Of a DNA stretch of 64,000 nucleotides, positions 1-27,147 are shown one piece after another; within the stretch, counting starts at the first letter, position 1, and each line of letters begins with the position of its first letter. The position numbers and the translations under genes are program-made. The notes under the pieces were generated by a model that was not told the origin of the DNA, searched no databases, and saw only the letters and a program-made list of their open reading frames with translations. Location of the stretch: contig NC_057919.1 of the NCBI RefSeq assembly GCF_018873765.1, positions 20,066,698 through 20,130,697 on the forward strand. Reading direction: 5' to 3'. This DNA comes from Telopea speciosissima (lineage: Eukaryota > Streptophyta > Magnoliopsida > Proteales > Proteaceae).

Positions 1-917
1 GTTTGCACTCTCTTCTCCATCTACATTAAACAGTCCGAGTGTTGGTGAATCATTAATGATCGGTCAAGTTTTACTGGAATAAATTTCTGAAGGATTTGAT
101 AATGCGATTGGTTTTTTTTTTTTGATCTTAAGAACTAGAAATATTTACAATATTGTTCTTTGGGAGGATATCATATTTACCTAACATTACCTTATAAGCT
201 AGATCTTTTAACAGAACACATAGTTTATCATCACTGCACAATTTAAAAGTACTTTTGGTAAAGTCAGTAATTAAGTTTGCTAGCTCAAGAAAAATAGAAA
301 CTAGGTTCCATGAAATTTAGTTGTTCAGATCTTTGTTGTTGCTCCAAACTTCTTGTTGGTGAAGCCTGATTTTGGTCAGAAAGTGTGGTTGAGATTTTTG
401 GAAGGTTTTTTCGGCTTCAAAATGACCTCGGATTAATGGCGAACATCCTTGTCAAAGGCGGGGAGTTGTGTTGGGCTCGTCGAGATTTTCGAAATGAGTA
501 CTTTTGAGTCATTTATTATGTTTTGATCCGGCTCTGTTTTTTTGATAATTTTGGGCCAAGGGCACTTTTATACTTTCTAGGGTTAGGGCTTCTCTATATA
601 ATGCTCTTATTTCTTTGAGATGGGGTTAAGAGGGTTTATAACATTTTCAAAAAAATAGTGAAATTTGTTTTATTGCTCAGTCGTGGATGTAACTTCCCAC
701 CTTAGGGGTGAACCACGTAAATCTTTGTATTGTGCGTTATGTGTGCTTTTTCTATTCTATTTTTCTTCTGCAAATCATCATTCTGGGCGTTATTTTTCTT
801 AACACTTCTTTTAGATGATCCTTGTTTTTCTGACGAATTTCCATCCCTTCACTATTTTTATTAGCTCCGCTTCCTTCTTGTCTGAAGTATGGTAACCTGC
901 AGAAGTAAGAAATTTCT
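1..917 (+). mobile_element. Possible LTR-retrotransposon remnant
   Basis: This stretch has no usable reading frame. A TATA-like 'tctatataatg' lies near 592. About 90 bp later, at 679-725, comes a block reading 'cgtggatgtaac...ggtgaaccacgtaaatc', which resembles the R/U5 part of plant Copia LTRs; the same kind of block occurs in the solo LTR at 61637-62039. No matching second LTR, primer-binding site or polyprotein was seen, so the limits are unknown. The family assignment rests on remembered LTR wording only. Confidence 0.35.
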
Positions 918-1913
918 GGCTAGCCCTTAGTTAGTAAATTCACGTATCATACGCGTATTATACGTGTCCCTGTATTTTTAAACGTATAATACTCCCGTCC
1001 CCGTATTTTCCCATATTTTTATAAAAAAAGTGTTTTTTACTTGATCCCGTATTATACTTTTTTTTTAAAAAAAAAAATTTACCCAAAAGATTAGAATTTA
1101 GGGAAACGATTTCACTTTCCCTTTCATCCCTTTCGATTTGCGTTGAACATCCAACCGTAGCAGGCAATAGTAGCTGTCCTCCATCTCCAATCATCCTCGC
1201 CATCTCCGTTCAACAAAGCGGCACTTAAGTCTTGTACTCTCCTCTTGTTTCTCTGGTCTTTGAACTTTGATGGTGGTAGTGAAGCAAATGAATCTGGTGT
1301 GATATTGGCGAGAACGGCTCAATCTCTATTCTATTTTATTCTTGTTTTTCTGTCTCTTGTAGCTAATGTGTACAGTGGAGATCCATATCTGGAACTCTCC
1401 CTCTTGTCTTGTGTTGGTTAATTAGTGGGAACTCATCCCCCTTCACAGGAACACATCTGGTTAAAAATATATGGTTATCTCATTGTAGATAGAAAGAAAT
1501 GTAATATTGGAAGAATGATTTAATGATACGGTAATCAACTTGCTCATGTCATTTTCAGACAATCTACATTCATTTCTTGTAGATTATTGATATTTTGGTA
1601 TGTTAAATGATAATCTTAGAGATGTTATATAACATATTATATTATTGTGTTTATTTTAGTTAATAAAATCATGATATTATTTTGTTTATTAGGTGGTGAA
1701 TGCATGTTATATAATGAATATATGTCCGTTTTTTTAAAAGTATTATTGCCGTCTATGCCGTATTATACCCGTATTAAATACGTATCATATTATTACCGTA
1801 TGTGTTTTATGAAGCCGGACTTTTAAAAAGTATTATTACCGTCTAATCCGTTTAATTACCGTACATATCCGTTTCCGTTCAATTACCATTCCCAAACTTA
1901 CTAAAGGCTAGCC
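918..1913. mobile_element. hAT-like non-autonomous element with CGTATTAT word arrays at both ends
   Basis: The 8-bp direct repeat GGCTAGCC occurs at 918-925 and 1906-1913 and brackets a 980-bp element (926-1905). The ends are imperfect inverted repeats: CTTAGTTAGTAAATT on the left, and TTTAGTAAGTTTGGG when the right end is read inward. About 100 bp at the left (940-1020) and 150 bp at the right (1740-1890) are made of repeated cgtat/atacg/attat words that can pair with each other. The 700-bp centre is unrelated AT-rich sequence with a pyrimidine-rich patch near 1110-1210. An 8-bp duplication is typical of hAT transposons; no transposase is present. Confidence 0.6.
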
Positions 1914-2268
1914 ATCAAAATGCAAAAAATCTGACCAGTTAATCTTAGTTGCGGGTCAGAAATGCCTAGGTAAAAGTTAAAACAAGGCAATATATATCAT
2001 GGTTAGATACATATTGGGTCAAAGTGTAGTTATTTGTAATCAACGAATCATCAGGTGATGTAATAGATAGCAGAGATGGGGGATGATGTAGTTGATAATG
2101 TGATTGTTGAGTCTGACAATAAAGACGTTGTCACTTGTCTTCAACGACAATCTTCAATTTCGTCTTTAAAGATAAGATCCGACTTCTTTTAAAGGAGTTA
2201 AACAACATTCATGTTTCTTTGATAATAAGAGGCATTGTCAATAGCGTGTACGACAGTTTAACGGGCCT

Positions 2269-2399
2269 TTATCTGCTGTTGTAGTTGGAGTATTATTATA
2301 CGTATCATGCGGTGCAGTAACGGTCATATGTGTATAGTAAAATTTACTATTTATACATGACCATTGCTGCACCACATGATACGCACAACAACAGATAAA
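2269..2399. mobile_element. Foldback (hairpin) MITE upstream of the CBS gene
   Basis: The left half (about 2269-2340) and right half (about 2341-2399) are near reverse complements: 'atctgctgttgtag' pairs with 'acaacaacagat', and 'gtatcatgcggtgcagtaa' with 'ttgctgcaccacatgatac'. The whole unit can form one long stem. It ends about 410 bp before the start codon at 2813, so it lies in the probable promoter. It could be a MITE or a hairpin that feeds small-RNA production; the sequence alone does not decide. Confidence 0.65.
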
Positions 2400-2812
2400 A
2401 ATTTCAATTGAACCCAATTTCGATCCGTGACTTCAGGAGATGTACTCAACTCCAGCCATGAGCCATAAGTTATTCACGTTAATTATGAACAAGGATCTTT
2501 TCCTACCGAAAAACGACAAAAAAATAAAAAAAGATGGATTTATATTTTGGGCAAAGGAAAAGTCGGTACCAAGGAATAGTCCAAGCTTGGGAGGGCCGGA
2601 GGGGGTTGTTTTACTGTTTCCTTTATAAGTTGCCAGTCTTGAAGCAAAAAAATAAAAAAAAAGTTGCCACTCGCCATAATCTCTGATCCAATCGAGCTCC
2701 AGCGAGTTGTGACTGACTTGTCTGTAAATCCAATAGTCATATCTCTGGGCAAAAGGGTCTGTAGGGAAAAGAGACAGTGAGAGCAGAGCAGAGAAGATCA
2801 GAGTTTTCGGTT

Positions 2813-16592
<13,780 letters not shown>

Positions 16593-17529
16593 TGCCATTG
16601 ATGGGAAGGAGTTTTGAAGTGAACCACTTTAGCAGGTTAATGCAGCATCTCTGGCCTTCATCCAGGTGGTTGTCTCAAAGATTTGTCGGGCCACCTAGAG
16701 CATTCAACGGACCGCAGATTAATGGCTCTTCCATTTTGACCTCGTGTATTTATCTATATTTTTGCCGGAATTTTTATATGTATAATCTCAGTTACAGATG
16801 AGGGTTTTTTTTTTTTTTTTTTTTTGGGGGGGGGGGGGGTTGGTTTGTCTTGGGTATCAACAAAAAATACAGTTCGGCATGGGCTTATCCTTATGTTATA
16901 TAGATGCAAAGTGCATGTAGATATAGAAGGCATTTTATAAATATTAACTATTGGGTATTGACATTTTTTTTGTAACAGTTCGTTATACTCTCCTTGATTT
17001 TATTTTCCACTAGTCTTTGGTTGCAGTTTGCTTCTCATGTAAAGACATGGAACTAGCATTTGCTCAAAAAGCTATTTAACTGATTCTTTAGTACCACAAG
17101 TACTGGACCCCGGTGGGGATATAGGAATTATCTTAAATGCAAGAAGAGACTATTTCTAGGAATTGATCTTAGTTTCATGCATGGCCCACCTGCTTCCATA
17201 GCTTATGGCATATCATGTTAGCTCAAACTTTCTGAGTTAACCCTTCTGTCTTTGTTGGATGATTTGGATTTTTCAATTCACAGGAGAAGGTAAGATGGAA
17301 CTTTTCCCTTTTACATCAAAAGGACTGTCCCTTTAATCTATAACCTATCTTCCCCATTAGTTCAGAGCTTTATCCATGTTGGTGGATAATTTTAGTTTGA
17401 TTTCTTCAGATAATAAGTTGTAAGGTCCATGTGTGATTAAGGATTAGAGAACTTCCAGATCTTCTCTGAATCCTTGGTAGTATCTACCATCGAAGACTTC
17501 CTGACAGAACTTTGATGGGAAATGAGATT
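16593..17529. other. CBSX 3' flank
   Basis: This is the 3' UTR and downstream flank of the CBS gene. A plausible polyadenylation region is 'ttttatatgtataatctc' at 16771-16788. A T21 run adjoining a G14 run lies at 16805-16839. Beyond this there is no recognisable gene or element. Confidence 0.4.
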
Positions 17530-17784
17530 GTGCAGGATACCGTCAATCAGTCAGTTTGGGCAAGTTTCAGTTCGGTTTCACCAGTCTCTAATTGGTGTGT
17601 TCAGTTTTGATCTGGTTTCGGTGTCTTATTGGTTTCGATGCGGTCTAATTTAGTTTCAATTTGTAAAACCTTAATCTGAAGCCGATCAAATGAACCTTAT
17701 TTTGATTTTCAGTTTGTCCTGATTCAGGCCAGTTCGATCCAGTTTCGTCAAGGCAGACTAAGGTTTGACACTCCTAGTGCAGGA
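17530..17784. mobile_element. hAT-like MITE built from ggtttcgg/cagttc words
   Basis: The 239-bp element (17538-17776) is flanked by the perfect 8-bp duplication GTGCAGGA (17530-17537 and 17777-17784). Its right end, read inward, is TAGGAGTGTCAAACC; its left end is TACCGTCAATCAGTC. The interior repeats 'agttcggtttc', 'ctggtttcggt' and 'gccagttcgatcc'. No coding capacity. The 'TAGGRGTGTCAAA' end recurs in many plant MITEs. Confidence 0.75.
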
Positions 17785-18779
17785 GTAAGAGACGCCGTCA
17801 TTTTGTAATCAACCCTATACCTTATCTTCTCACTGATCAGAATTCAAAGTTGGGCATAAACGCATTCACATGATAATAGATCCTCCATTATAATGTAGGA
17901 GTTTCTTACTGCAGTCTATATCATTGTGAGTTCCCATCTGATACCAACATGAAGATAACAACCAATACTTATCCTTATTTTGAGAATGTACTGTTTTCGA
18001 TCCTTTTTTTATTATTTTCTTTTGTTCTTATTTATCTGTATAATGAAGTGAACACAAAGTAGAAAGTAATATGAACTAACCAACTTGGATTCTCTACTGC
18101 AGCCGTCAAGGGAGAACAAAAGTAAGTGATAAACAGGTGTACTTTACCCTTTTACATCAAAAGGACGTAAAGTTTTGTAGTGTGATTATGAGAGATGTGC
18201 TTCTTCTAATCTCCTCCGTTTTCGCCGAGCTCAGAGCCCACCATAGCAGTCTTCTTAGCCCCACCCCACTTGTTTCTAATCCTTTTAGTTTTGCAGGAAA
18301 GCAACTGGGTATGGAATTGACCTCCAAATCTTAATTGGCAGAACCTTAAAAATTGAAATCTAAAATCTGTATTTTTTTTGAAGAGTTTGATTCAATAAAC
18401 TTAAAAGATAGGTAAGTTTCATTGGTTTTCTACTATTCCAATTGACCATCAAACATCAAGAACAGAGCCTGAACAACCAACACCACATAAAAAATAATAA
18501 CAGAAAAACCTCTGCACAGTGACATTTCAAAATTTGGATTCCACTCATGCTCTTTCATCTTTCCTTTTTTTGTTCCTAAAGAAATTGAAATCGTTATGAG
18601 AAAGAAAAGTAGGAAGAAGAAAGCCTCAATTCTCAACCACCCACCAAAGAAAAAAGAGGAATCTCTGTTTTCTGAGCAGGGTACAGATGTAATTGGATTC
18701 GGATTCGGTAAGATAGTAAGACTTCTTTTAGATTTATGATAAAGATTTGATAAGAATCCTAGAAAACACACAAATATGA

Positions 18780-18860
18780 AATATATATATATATATACAT
18801 ATTTTGCTCTCATCAAGTCACCGTTCACCGATTTGCTCTCATCAAGTCACCGTTCACCGA
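18780..18860. repeat. (TA)n tract followed by a 2 x 29 bp tandem repeat
   Basis: A short TA microsatellite (about 18780-18797) precedes two perfect tandem copies of a 29-bp unit beginning tttgctctcatcaag (18803-18831 and 18832-18860). It lies between the CBS gene and the convergent ERF gene and has no coding meaning. Confidence 0.85.
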
Positions 18861-19637
18861 ATGAACCACCCATCTTTGTTGTCTTCAGACATAAATGCAG
18901 AGACCGCATAAACCAGCCGCTTCTTCTGGAAGCTCCCCACTATGATTTATGACGATGACGGTGACGGTGATGGTGATATCTTCTTTTCTCTTCTCTTCTT
19001 TCATTGTTTGGATTGTTGCTTTTGATACAGGACCACAGAACTTCCCTTCCCTTCCCTTCTCTCTTTCTGTCTCTCTCTCCCTTTCCCACCCCCCTCCGTG
19101 GTGTCCACAAGCACGTCATCCACAACAGCTCCGACCAGAAAGGAGGAGGAATACCTAACTCATCTTATCCTTCCATCTCTTCCTTTCTCTTCTCCTGTCT
19201 ATTCTCTCTTCTCAACTGAAGAACCCATTAGCAGCAGCAACAGCTGAGGTAGGCCAACCCTGTTTCCTCCACTCTGCCTCGCTTAAGAACTCTTAAGAAG
19301 AAATTAAAAAGAAACTAAAAGGGGGAAAAAAACCCAACAAAAAGAAAAAAGAAAGAAAGAGAACTTTGAAACTTATTTGAAAAACCCTATACACAGTGCA
19401 AAGGATTGCCGTTGCTTCTATCTATTGGAACTGATTCTTTCTTTCTTTCTTCCATATATCCATGACAGTTTTCTGAATTCTCTGATTGTTTTTTCTTTCT
19501 TCTCTCAGGAGGTTTAGATCAAACACCTCTCTTGCATGCTAAGCTAGCCAAGTAACTATCTGGATACATGATATAAGAAGAAAAAAAATATTTTAAAAAG
19601 AAAAGGACTTAAAGAGATTGCAAAAAAGAGGGGCTCT

Positions 19638-20090
19638 TCAATCTTCATCAGAGCTATCAGGAATGGGTTGCTGGTTCAAGTCAGGCTTCTTGTTGGAGTG
19701 TTGCTTGCAAGAGTTGTGTTGGGAACTAATCAAACCAGTCTCAAGGGCATCAACTCTGGCCCCAACCTCGGTTGCTTTCTTCCTTATGGAAGCCGCAGAC
19801 ATATCATGGAGCTGATCATCCTCTGCAACTATAAATTCAGGAAAATTGAGACGAGCAGAAGGACCCCTCAAGTAGAAAACAGCAGTATCGTAAGCACGAG
19901 CAGCAGCCATGGGGGTAGAGTAAGAACCAAGCCATATCCTTGACCTTTTATTTGGTTCCCTGATCTCAGCTACCCACTTCCCCCACTTTCTCATCCTTAT
20001 TCCTCTGTAAGGCTTATTATCTCTCTGAGAACCTTTACGCGATGATGTCGAACTTGCAGACTCTGAACTCGTACAACAGTCACCCTCCAT
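19638..20090 (-). CDS. AP2/ERF transcription factor with C-terminal DLN-type EAR motif (DEAR/RAP2.10-like)
   Basis: Single exon, 150 residues. The ATG at 20090 is preferred; upstream in-frame codons are TTG and GTT. Residues 1-26 are Ser-rich. The AP2 DNA-binding domain covers about 27-84, with [19 protein letters not shown], then [18 protein letters not shown] and ARLNFPE, including the WVAEIREP strand that contacts DNA. Residues 137-142 are DLNQQP, a DLNxxP EAR repression motif, followed by an acidic tail. This combination is typical of ERF group II (DREB A-5), such as Arabidopsis DEAR2-4/ERF008-010/RAP2.10: small nuclear repressors binding DRE/CRT or GCC-type elements in stress and cell-growth control (family knowledge). 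Convergent with the CBS gene 3 kb away. Which paralogue it matches is not settled. Confidence 0.93.
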   Translation of the reverse strand: MEGDCCTSSESASSTSSRKGSQRDNKPYRGIRMRKWGKWVAEIREPNKRSRIWLGSYSTPMAAARAYDTAVFYLRGPSARLNFPEFIVAEDDQLHDMSAASIRKKATEVGARVDALETGLISSQHNSCKQHSNKKPDLNQQPIPDSSDED

Positions 20091-20610
20091 AACCAAAAAC
20101 CTCTTCTTTCACCTTCCTCCTTCCTCCTTCCTCCTTCCTCCTTATCACTCTAGGCCGCAGAAACGATTAGATAATCAAAAACCTAAACTTTGCTTCTCAA
20201 TCAAAAACCTAAAAAGTAGATGAAAAGATATGTGAGTCGGTGATTCCCTATAGGAAAATTTGAGGGTCCATGTATTCATATATATAGAGAGAGAGATAGA
20301 AAGGTGGACAGGAAAAGCGGCTGAAGAGTACGGGATAGGTGGCCCTGGAAGACAAAGGAACAACAACAGGGCTGGAGCAAGAAGGAGAAGGAGCAGAAGA
20401 GGATCAGAAGAAGAAGAGGGAAGAATCAGGGGAGGTGGGTTCTAATCTGGGCTAATAGGTGTCATTCATTGATTCCATCTATGTATGTATCAATCTAAAT
20501 CCATCCATCCATCCATGGAGAAGAATAAATAGTGGAGGTTTTGAGAAGATTATAAATATATAAGAAAGAAAGAGGTTTTGAGAAGATTATAAATATATAA
20601 GAAAGAAAGG
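20091..20610 (-). promoter_or_regulatory. ERF gene 5' flank with pyrimidine SSR and duplicated TATA-bearing 37-mer
   Basis: Reading upstream from the ERF start codon, a (CCTTCCT)n-like microsatellite sits at about 20108-20142, in the probable 5' UTR. Two tandem copies of a 37-bp unit lie at 20535-20571 and 20572-20608. Each contains tataaatata, which reads TATATTTATA on the gene's strand, so a TATA-like box is present twice. A (GA)n run follows at 20619-20646. Promoter function is inferred from position only. Confidence 0.5.
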
Positions 20611-20614
20611 GAGA

Positions 20615-20648
<34 letters not shown>

Positions 20649-20849
20649 CATCAAGCATGCATTCCTTTGGCCTTAAGTTGGGTGGGCCGCCACGTTGTCC
20701 GCTCTTTATTGACAATCCCAAGCCTTCTTGGCCTCTCGAGCGCCGATATGTAAAATCCCCAACTATCCAAAGCCACGCCGACATATTTTACATATATTTA
20801 AAATTATAAAATCTCTCTCTCAACTCTCAAGTTGAGTGAATCTGAAAGG

Positions 20850-22800
20850 GATGGGAGTGTTGATTTCCGCGCCGCCACGTAGTTACTAAGTGCCAGCTGG
20901 CATAGAAATAAGATGCCGACGTGGAAAGGATGAACGGTTACGCTTCTCCTACGCAAACATCATAGTCACTTTGTATTTTGGGCTTTTGGCTTTGAGAGCT
21001 TTTTATTGTGTGCTGTCACATTATAAGACGCAAAAAGAAAGGCAAGCAGAATGGAACTGTTAACCGTCTTAGGGGAATTTTATTCATCCCCTAAGGGCAA
21101 AATGGACTTTATAATGGAGAGGATGAGGTGTATGACTTTTGAATATGGGTTATGGACTTATGGAAGTGAGTATTCCATTCCGTACCTTTCTTTGATAGAT
21201 ACAAGGGTTATTGTCTTATTGATCTCTGAACCGCCAGCATTCCCTACACCTGTTAACATAGGGTTTTTTTTTTTTTTTTTTTTTCTTTAAAGAGGAATAA
21301 AAAAAAATAATAATAATGAAATAAAAGGCCAAATATTGTCTGTGTTGCGGGCGCAAGCTACGCCTAGACACATGGGAGTGGGCAAAACGACCACCCTGCC
21401 CCCTGAATAGCAAGCCCATGTGTCTGGGCGTAGGCTGAGTTGCGGCACAAAGAACATCAATTCAAAATAAAAATATCTTGTCAAACCTTTTTTCTCAAAC
21501 TTGTAAATATTGATCGTATGGTCCTTTAATCACTTCAAACTAGTACATCTGTGTCTAATTTTATATTTTCACATGAAATGATCTTGCTGCCCATTATTGT
21601 ACAATATTATTTTGCTGCTGACTTATTGGTGCATTCCCCTATGCCACTTGTCAAAGACCCTTTTTCTTATTGATAATATTTTATTGGAGAAAAGAATATT
21701 GACAGATTGTATAGGGTTCGTTAGTATAAGCTATGTCTTTTTCTCTCCTATCTCATGTAATATGACATATCTGCCCCTTATTATGGGAGAAGAGAGATAG
21801 ACACAAGGAGACACTAGCGTAAGCTATGCAACCAAACAAGGAACTGAATTCCTATATTTATTTTAGGGGCAAAATATCATTGTCTAGTCGAGTAGCACCT
21901 GCACCAACATGGGGGCAATGAGAGCACATGTAAGAGATCAGTTGTAATAGGGTTCTTAATTTTGCTAGGGGTTGAGTGGTAAATTCATGCAATCCTATGT
22001 CTGGACACAGGAACCACGCGATTAATTAGCATTTTATTTCACTTTATTTTAATATATTGAAGGGAGAAAGAACGCTAGACACAATCCGACGCAAAAAGAT
22101 CAACATTGCCCTTGGTTCTTTCTGTCTTTTCAGGTACATGGCTAGGCACAACACCAGTTAGGGTTCCTCTTCCCTATATTGAATTAAGGAAAGGTTTTAC
22201 AAGTAGGGGTGAGACAGCCAACCAATGGCGAGTGCAGGATACAATTGGTGCACATCGTGCGGCATAGCATAGGACTTTTATTGCAAAAAAAATAGTGTTA
22301 GGAGAAGAGAGAGAAGTAGAGAGCATTGGTCTACACCGGCTCCTTTGGATAAAAATTTTCTATTCAAGACAAGTAGATTTTTTTTGGTTTTTTCAAACAC
22401 AAACTCAAGTGGATGGCAGAAAAAAAAATTCCAAACATGGGCTCCTGTGGAGGCAAGGGACGAATCACAGTACAACACCGGCTTTATGAGTAGAGAATGA
22501 AATTTACTTGTATTAAATTAGGGGAAGAAAAAGGTTCGTAGTCGATTTATTATTCCTCTATTATTATCTTATAATTAACTTATTTTTATTATTATTTACA
22601 GCTTTATTACTCTTTAATAATCCTTTTTAAGAGAGAAAGACAAAGAGAAAGAGAGAGTAGTGTGTACGTGAGGGGAGTTAGGTCGGTGGTGGATTTAAAA
22701 GAGTAATTTCGGGGAAGAAGTGGTAAGAGGTTGGGATTATGACTTGTCATGAATGAATCAATCTCATGCCTCTTGTGAATTGTGATTATTGTTTGGAATC
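20850..22800. other. Intergenic region with foldback element 21339-21455
   Basis: Within it, 21339-21455 is a foldback unit: 'gcgcaagctacgcctagac' and 'acatggg' on the left pair with 'cccatgtgtctgggcgtagg' on the right, leaving 'caccctgccccctg' near the loop. The motif 'gtctggacacaggaaccacgcg' at 21999-22020 is related to the tandem array at 42400-42715. A (TC)n run is at 22799-22821. No protein gene is recognised; small open frames look random. Confidence 0.5.
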
Positions 22801-22821
22801 TCTCTCTCTCTCTCTCTCTCA

Positions 22822-25800
22822 ATCTCAAGTTCCTCTCAGTTCCCTCACCCAAGTACCAACCGCCCACCTGCTTCCTTCAATCCAAGTGAGTTACTGATGA
22901 GTTGATTACTTTAATTGCCATTATTTAGTTTGGGAAAGAGATGCTCTGCCATATAATTGCTGAGCTGTTCAAACTCATCACAGCTATGGTAGGTTTGGGG
23001 TGTGCAAAACCTTCTTCTAATCAATAATCTTGATTAAACCATACAACCTCCTTTATATATAACTCTACAACTGCATATTATATATTTCATCAAGTTTACT
23101 TGCTTCCACGCCCTTGGGAACACGGTTCTTTTAATATTACAAAAACTGTTTCAAATAGTTTGTTGTATGTTACTATTCCTACACCTTCACTACTTTTATG
23201 TTGAGACATGGGAGTATGAAAGTTGACATTCTAACCATTGGATACATCATAGATGGAGAACTCCCCTGTAATGTTGGGGTTTCACGTGAAAGGTGGAAAA
23301 AAATAGTCTTACATCAGATATAAACTAAGAATGCGGGTGTGTGTGTGTGTGTGTGTGTGTGGGGGGGGGGGGGTTATAGGTATTTGGGTACCCATTCTTT
23401 AACGATTAACTTTTGAGAATGACAAGGTTGTGGCAAGGTCAAATTTAGTGCAAAGCCAAGGTATGAGAATCTGGTGTGATCTTGGATGCTCCCGTATGGA
23501 GGGGGAGATTGTTAGAATTCCATAATTTTTTACCCTATTGTGAGAGGAGGACTAGACCATGCATGGTGTACTGTTGTACATGGAACCTTTTTTGTCATAA
23601 ATTTAAATGAGATCAATGTAAAGAAATTATGTACAAAAGAAACTATCAATTGAGATATTTGGTTGGAAGTAGAGTTGATGTAAAATTTTATGAAAAATAT
23701 AGAAAAAGTAGGAAGTAAAATATGTTATCAATCATATTTTGGGTGGAGATGAAGTAAATTTTAATTATCATATTTAGTATATTTTTTTTAGTTACAGTAT
23801 TAATCATGATAATAGTTTTAATTTATTAGTTGGGTGACAATCCTACTTCATTCTACATTAGGGTACTCCCCTCAACTACCGACACTGACCTTAGAGAAAA
23901 GAAAAGGAGTGATGTTATTTATTCTTAATAAATTATTAATTTATTAATTAATTACTACTTATCCATAACATAAGAAGGAAACAAGGGAGTTTGATGTTGT
24001 TATCCATGCAACAATGGTGATGTTTTCGAAAATTACAAGATAAATATGAGTCATCAATTTTTATATATATATTTTTTACAATTTAAATCGTACGTTTCCA
24101 ACTCAAAGTTGTGATAGTGCACTATAATGTCTAGAATATTGGTACACATGCAAGGACATAAATATGATGTGTGCAAATATACAATGGGGTGTTTGGTTTG
24201 ATTTAACTTTGAAATTTGACACGTGGCTAATTTAGACCATGTCCTCTCTATCTGACTCTCAAATTGGACTAATTATCATTTGTCCACATGGTAGCATAGA
24301 TGCCTTCGACTTTGATAAAAAAAATAAAAAGCAAACATTTATGTCAATAATAATTTATCTATTTTATTCTTTTAAATTATTAATTAATTAATTATTGTAA
24401 GAACTAAAATGTAACTGGCAATGTGGGAGTGGGACCCACACAATGGATTGGATGAGCAATGATCAAAATATCCAACTTCAATTTGTTAGTTATCTTTCTT
24501 GTAAAACTTTGTCATGAAGCTCGCCACTTATATATATGCATAAGGGAGAAATAACGTTGCTTGCTCACGTGGCTACTATGCGAAGATACATGAGTGCACA
24601 AAATTATTATCCTCCCTATGAAATAAAAAATCCCATCCATATCGGTGTCCCTACACATGCTCTCATTGGCACCCAACCGGACAACAATCCCTTGCCCTAA
24701 AAATATAAACTAAATAGATAGAAGATGATGATGATGATGATTAATTTTGTTATAATGGAAAATACTGGGGTCCACAAGTCCAAGAATAGAGCCTCCTTCA
24801 TAGGCTCCTTTGGCATCTTAGTTCCTTGGATCCTTTCCTATAAACAAATAGTCCACCATGCTAGTGGCCTCTTCTCTACCGTCATTGATCCAATTAAGTA
24901 AGAAGAAAAGATTGTGGATTTGCTTGTTTGTCCACCTTATTAATTTAGGAATTGCCGATTGCTTTACCTGATTCTAGAAACCCCACCTGTTTTGGGGGAC
25001 TTTAAATGAAAATATAGTAAACCCCAATTTTTACTAGTTCGGTAATAAGTGTGGATATTGACATGGGCCGACAAATGGGCCCCCTTTAGAGATCAATTCT
25101 ACCTACTATATATATATATATATATATATACATAGTTAAGTATCTTAATGATGGAGGTGGTTTGATTAAGGGATGTGATATTGTGATTAATTAAATTAGT
25201 TATGTATCTTAATGAGGTAGCTTGATTCAAGGGATGTGATTAAGGATCATAACTAAAGTGGGTTTGTTAGTTCATAGTTGGTTCATGTGTGGTTGACTCT
25301 TGCCAACCCAAAACTGTACATTAAAAAAAACAAAAAAACAAAAAAAAAATAAAAAAATGAAAGTGGTTCTCATGCCACTCCTTAATTGTTGATTCCATGG
25401 ACCACCGAGTCACCGACCCAAAAAATATATATATATGGGCCACAATGAATCATTGTAACCTTGTTAGCTACTCATGACATGAGAGAGAAAATCATTATAA
25501 ATAAATGGACGAAAGAACACTGCCTGGGCCTCTAGAGCCTTCACGTGCATGATGACCAATGAGAATATACGTACAAACATCGACCTAAGCAGGATTTTTG
25601 CCTTTGTCGCAAGATCTACAACTACAAACACAGTGTGGTCAACGGAACTATAACTCCCAACTCCCAATTAAGAAAGAAAACTTAATCTTGAACAAAATCA
25701 CCTGGAGAGCCCATCATCCTTCATTAAATTAAACCTTAAACTTGAGAGAGTCAAACTAGCATCCTTGTTTTCAGATAAATCCAAGTAATAATCGCGATTT

Positions 25801-27147
25801 TTATTAGGCATGGTTGAAATTGTTAAAAAGTAATCACCCTTTTTTGACTAGAACACATTTTTTTGACTAGAACAACTCAATTATAAGCGCTATGAAATCA
25901 AGATTGGCATTCCTAAATCCTAATCAAAACTGGCTTTAGCTAGGAGAATAAAGGAGATGAATTATGACTTACAAGATATTTATTAACGCAAATCAAAGAA
26001 CTAATCATATCTCATAGAAGTAGAGACTAGAGTCCATAATGTGAACATGGAAGGAAGTCCTTACCTTGTAAGCTGATGTGGCAAAATTTGCCACATCAGT
26101 TTAAGAAGAGGGGAGGTAGTTACATAATTTTAGGATAACCATCTTGATGAGGGGTGGTTGTCCACAGCTCTCTGGTTTGATAACAGAGGCATTACTTTCC
26201 ATCAGAGCAGCCCTTAAGTAAAATATAGAAACCAGAAGCACCTAAATGTTGTCGCTACCATCGCCATCACAATCGTCATTGCCATAGAAACTGAATATAG
26301 AATTGGACAGCATGGCTGACCTTCATAGTCCTATTGGAGGTAAGTCTGCAACCTCCCTCATGTTTATTAAACCCCAGACTGTACAGAATGATCAAATAAT
26401 AAAAGCAATTGCAATAATAGAATAAAAAATAAAATAAAAAAACTACCAAAACACTCCATTTGATCTAAATTTAGTCTTGGCACTGATGTCCATGTTGTGT
26501 TTCATAATCATATTCTTTGATCAAGGCATGTCATAAACCATTTTCAGAAGAATTAACAAATTCATTGATTAGGATAGAGGCTAGCACCTTCCTGCATAAC
26601 AATTATTCCTAATTGATATAAATAAATAAACCCAATCAAAGAGAAATGTAGTTATTATACATATTAAACCAAATGAATACATAGGATTATATATACAACA
26701 ATAATCAACAAATTTTTAATATTTCTCTTGGATTATACCAATAATGACTAATTTTTCCCTATAAAATATTTTCTCCAGTTGTATCTAAATTCCTAGACTT
26801 ATATAATACTTTCTCTAATTCTCTCCTTAACATTCCAACTTTACCCTTAGAATAATAAATGACTTCATTATAATAAACAAAAATTTATCCAATGAAACAT
26901 GGACAATCATAGTCAAATTTGAAGGGTGGGTCCCCAAATAATATTGATATCATTGCATTGGCAATAGAAATTAAATCCTTCCTCAGTATTTAGTGTCTAT
27001 TGAATTGAATATTGGTTACTTGTTGCCCTAATTTTTAAAGGAATTGGATCAATTCAATGTGCACTTATTTGGAATGGGGTTTGAGAAGATGGGTACATTC
27101 AATCTTGGGCTGACTTTAACAATTAGATCCAAAACATTAAACTAAGT
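22822..27147. other. AT-rich intergenic DNA, no gene seen
   Basis: This region holds a (TG)n tract joined to G13 (about 23336-23373), a (TA)n tract (about 25108-25130) and AT-rich unique sequence. A short palindrome, ctgatgtggcaaa plus its complement around one base, lies at about 26074-26100. Frames do not resemble known proteins. Confidence 0.5.
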
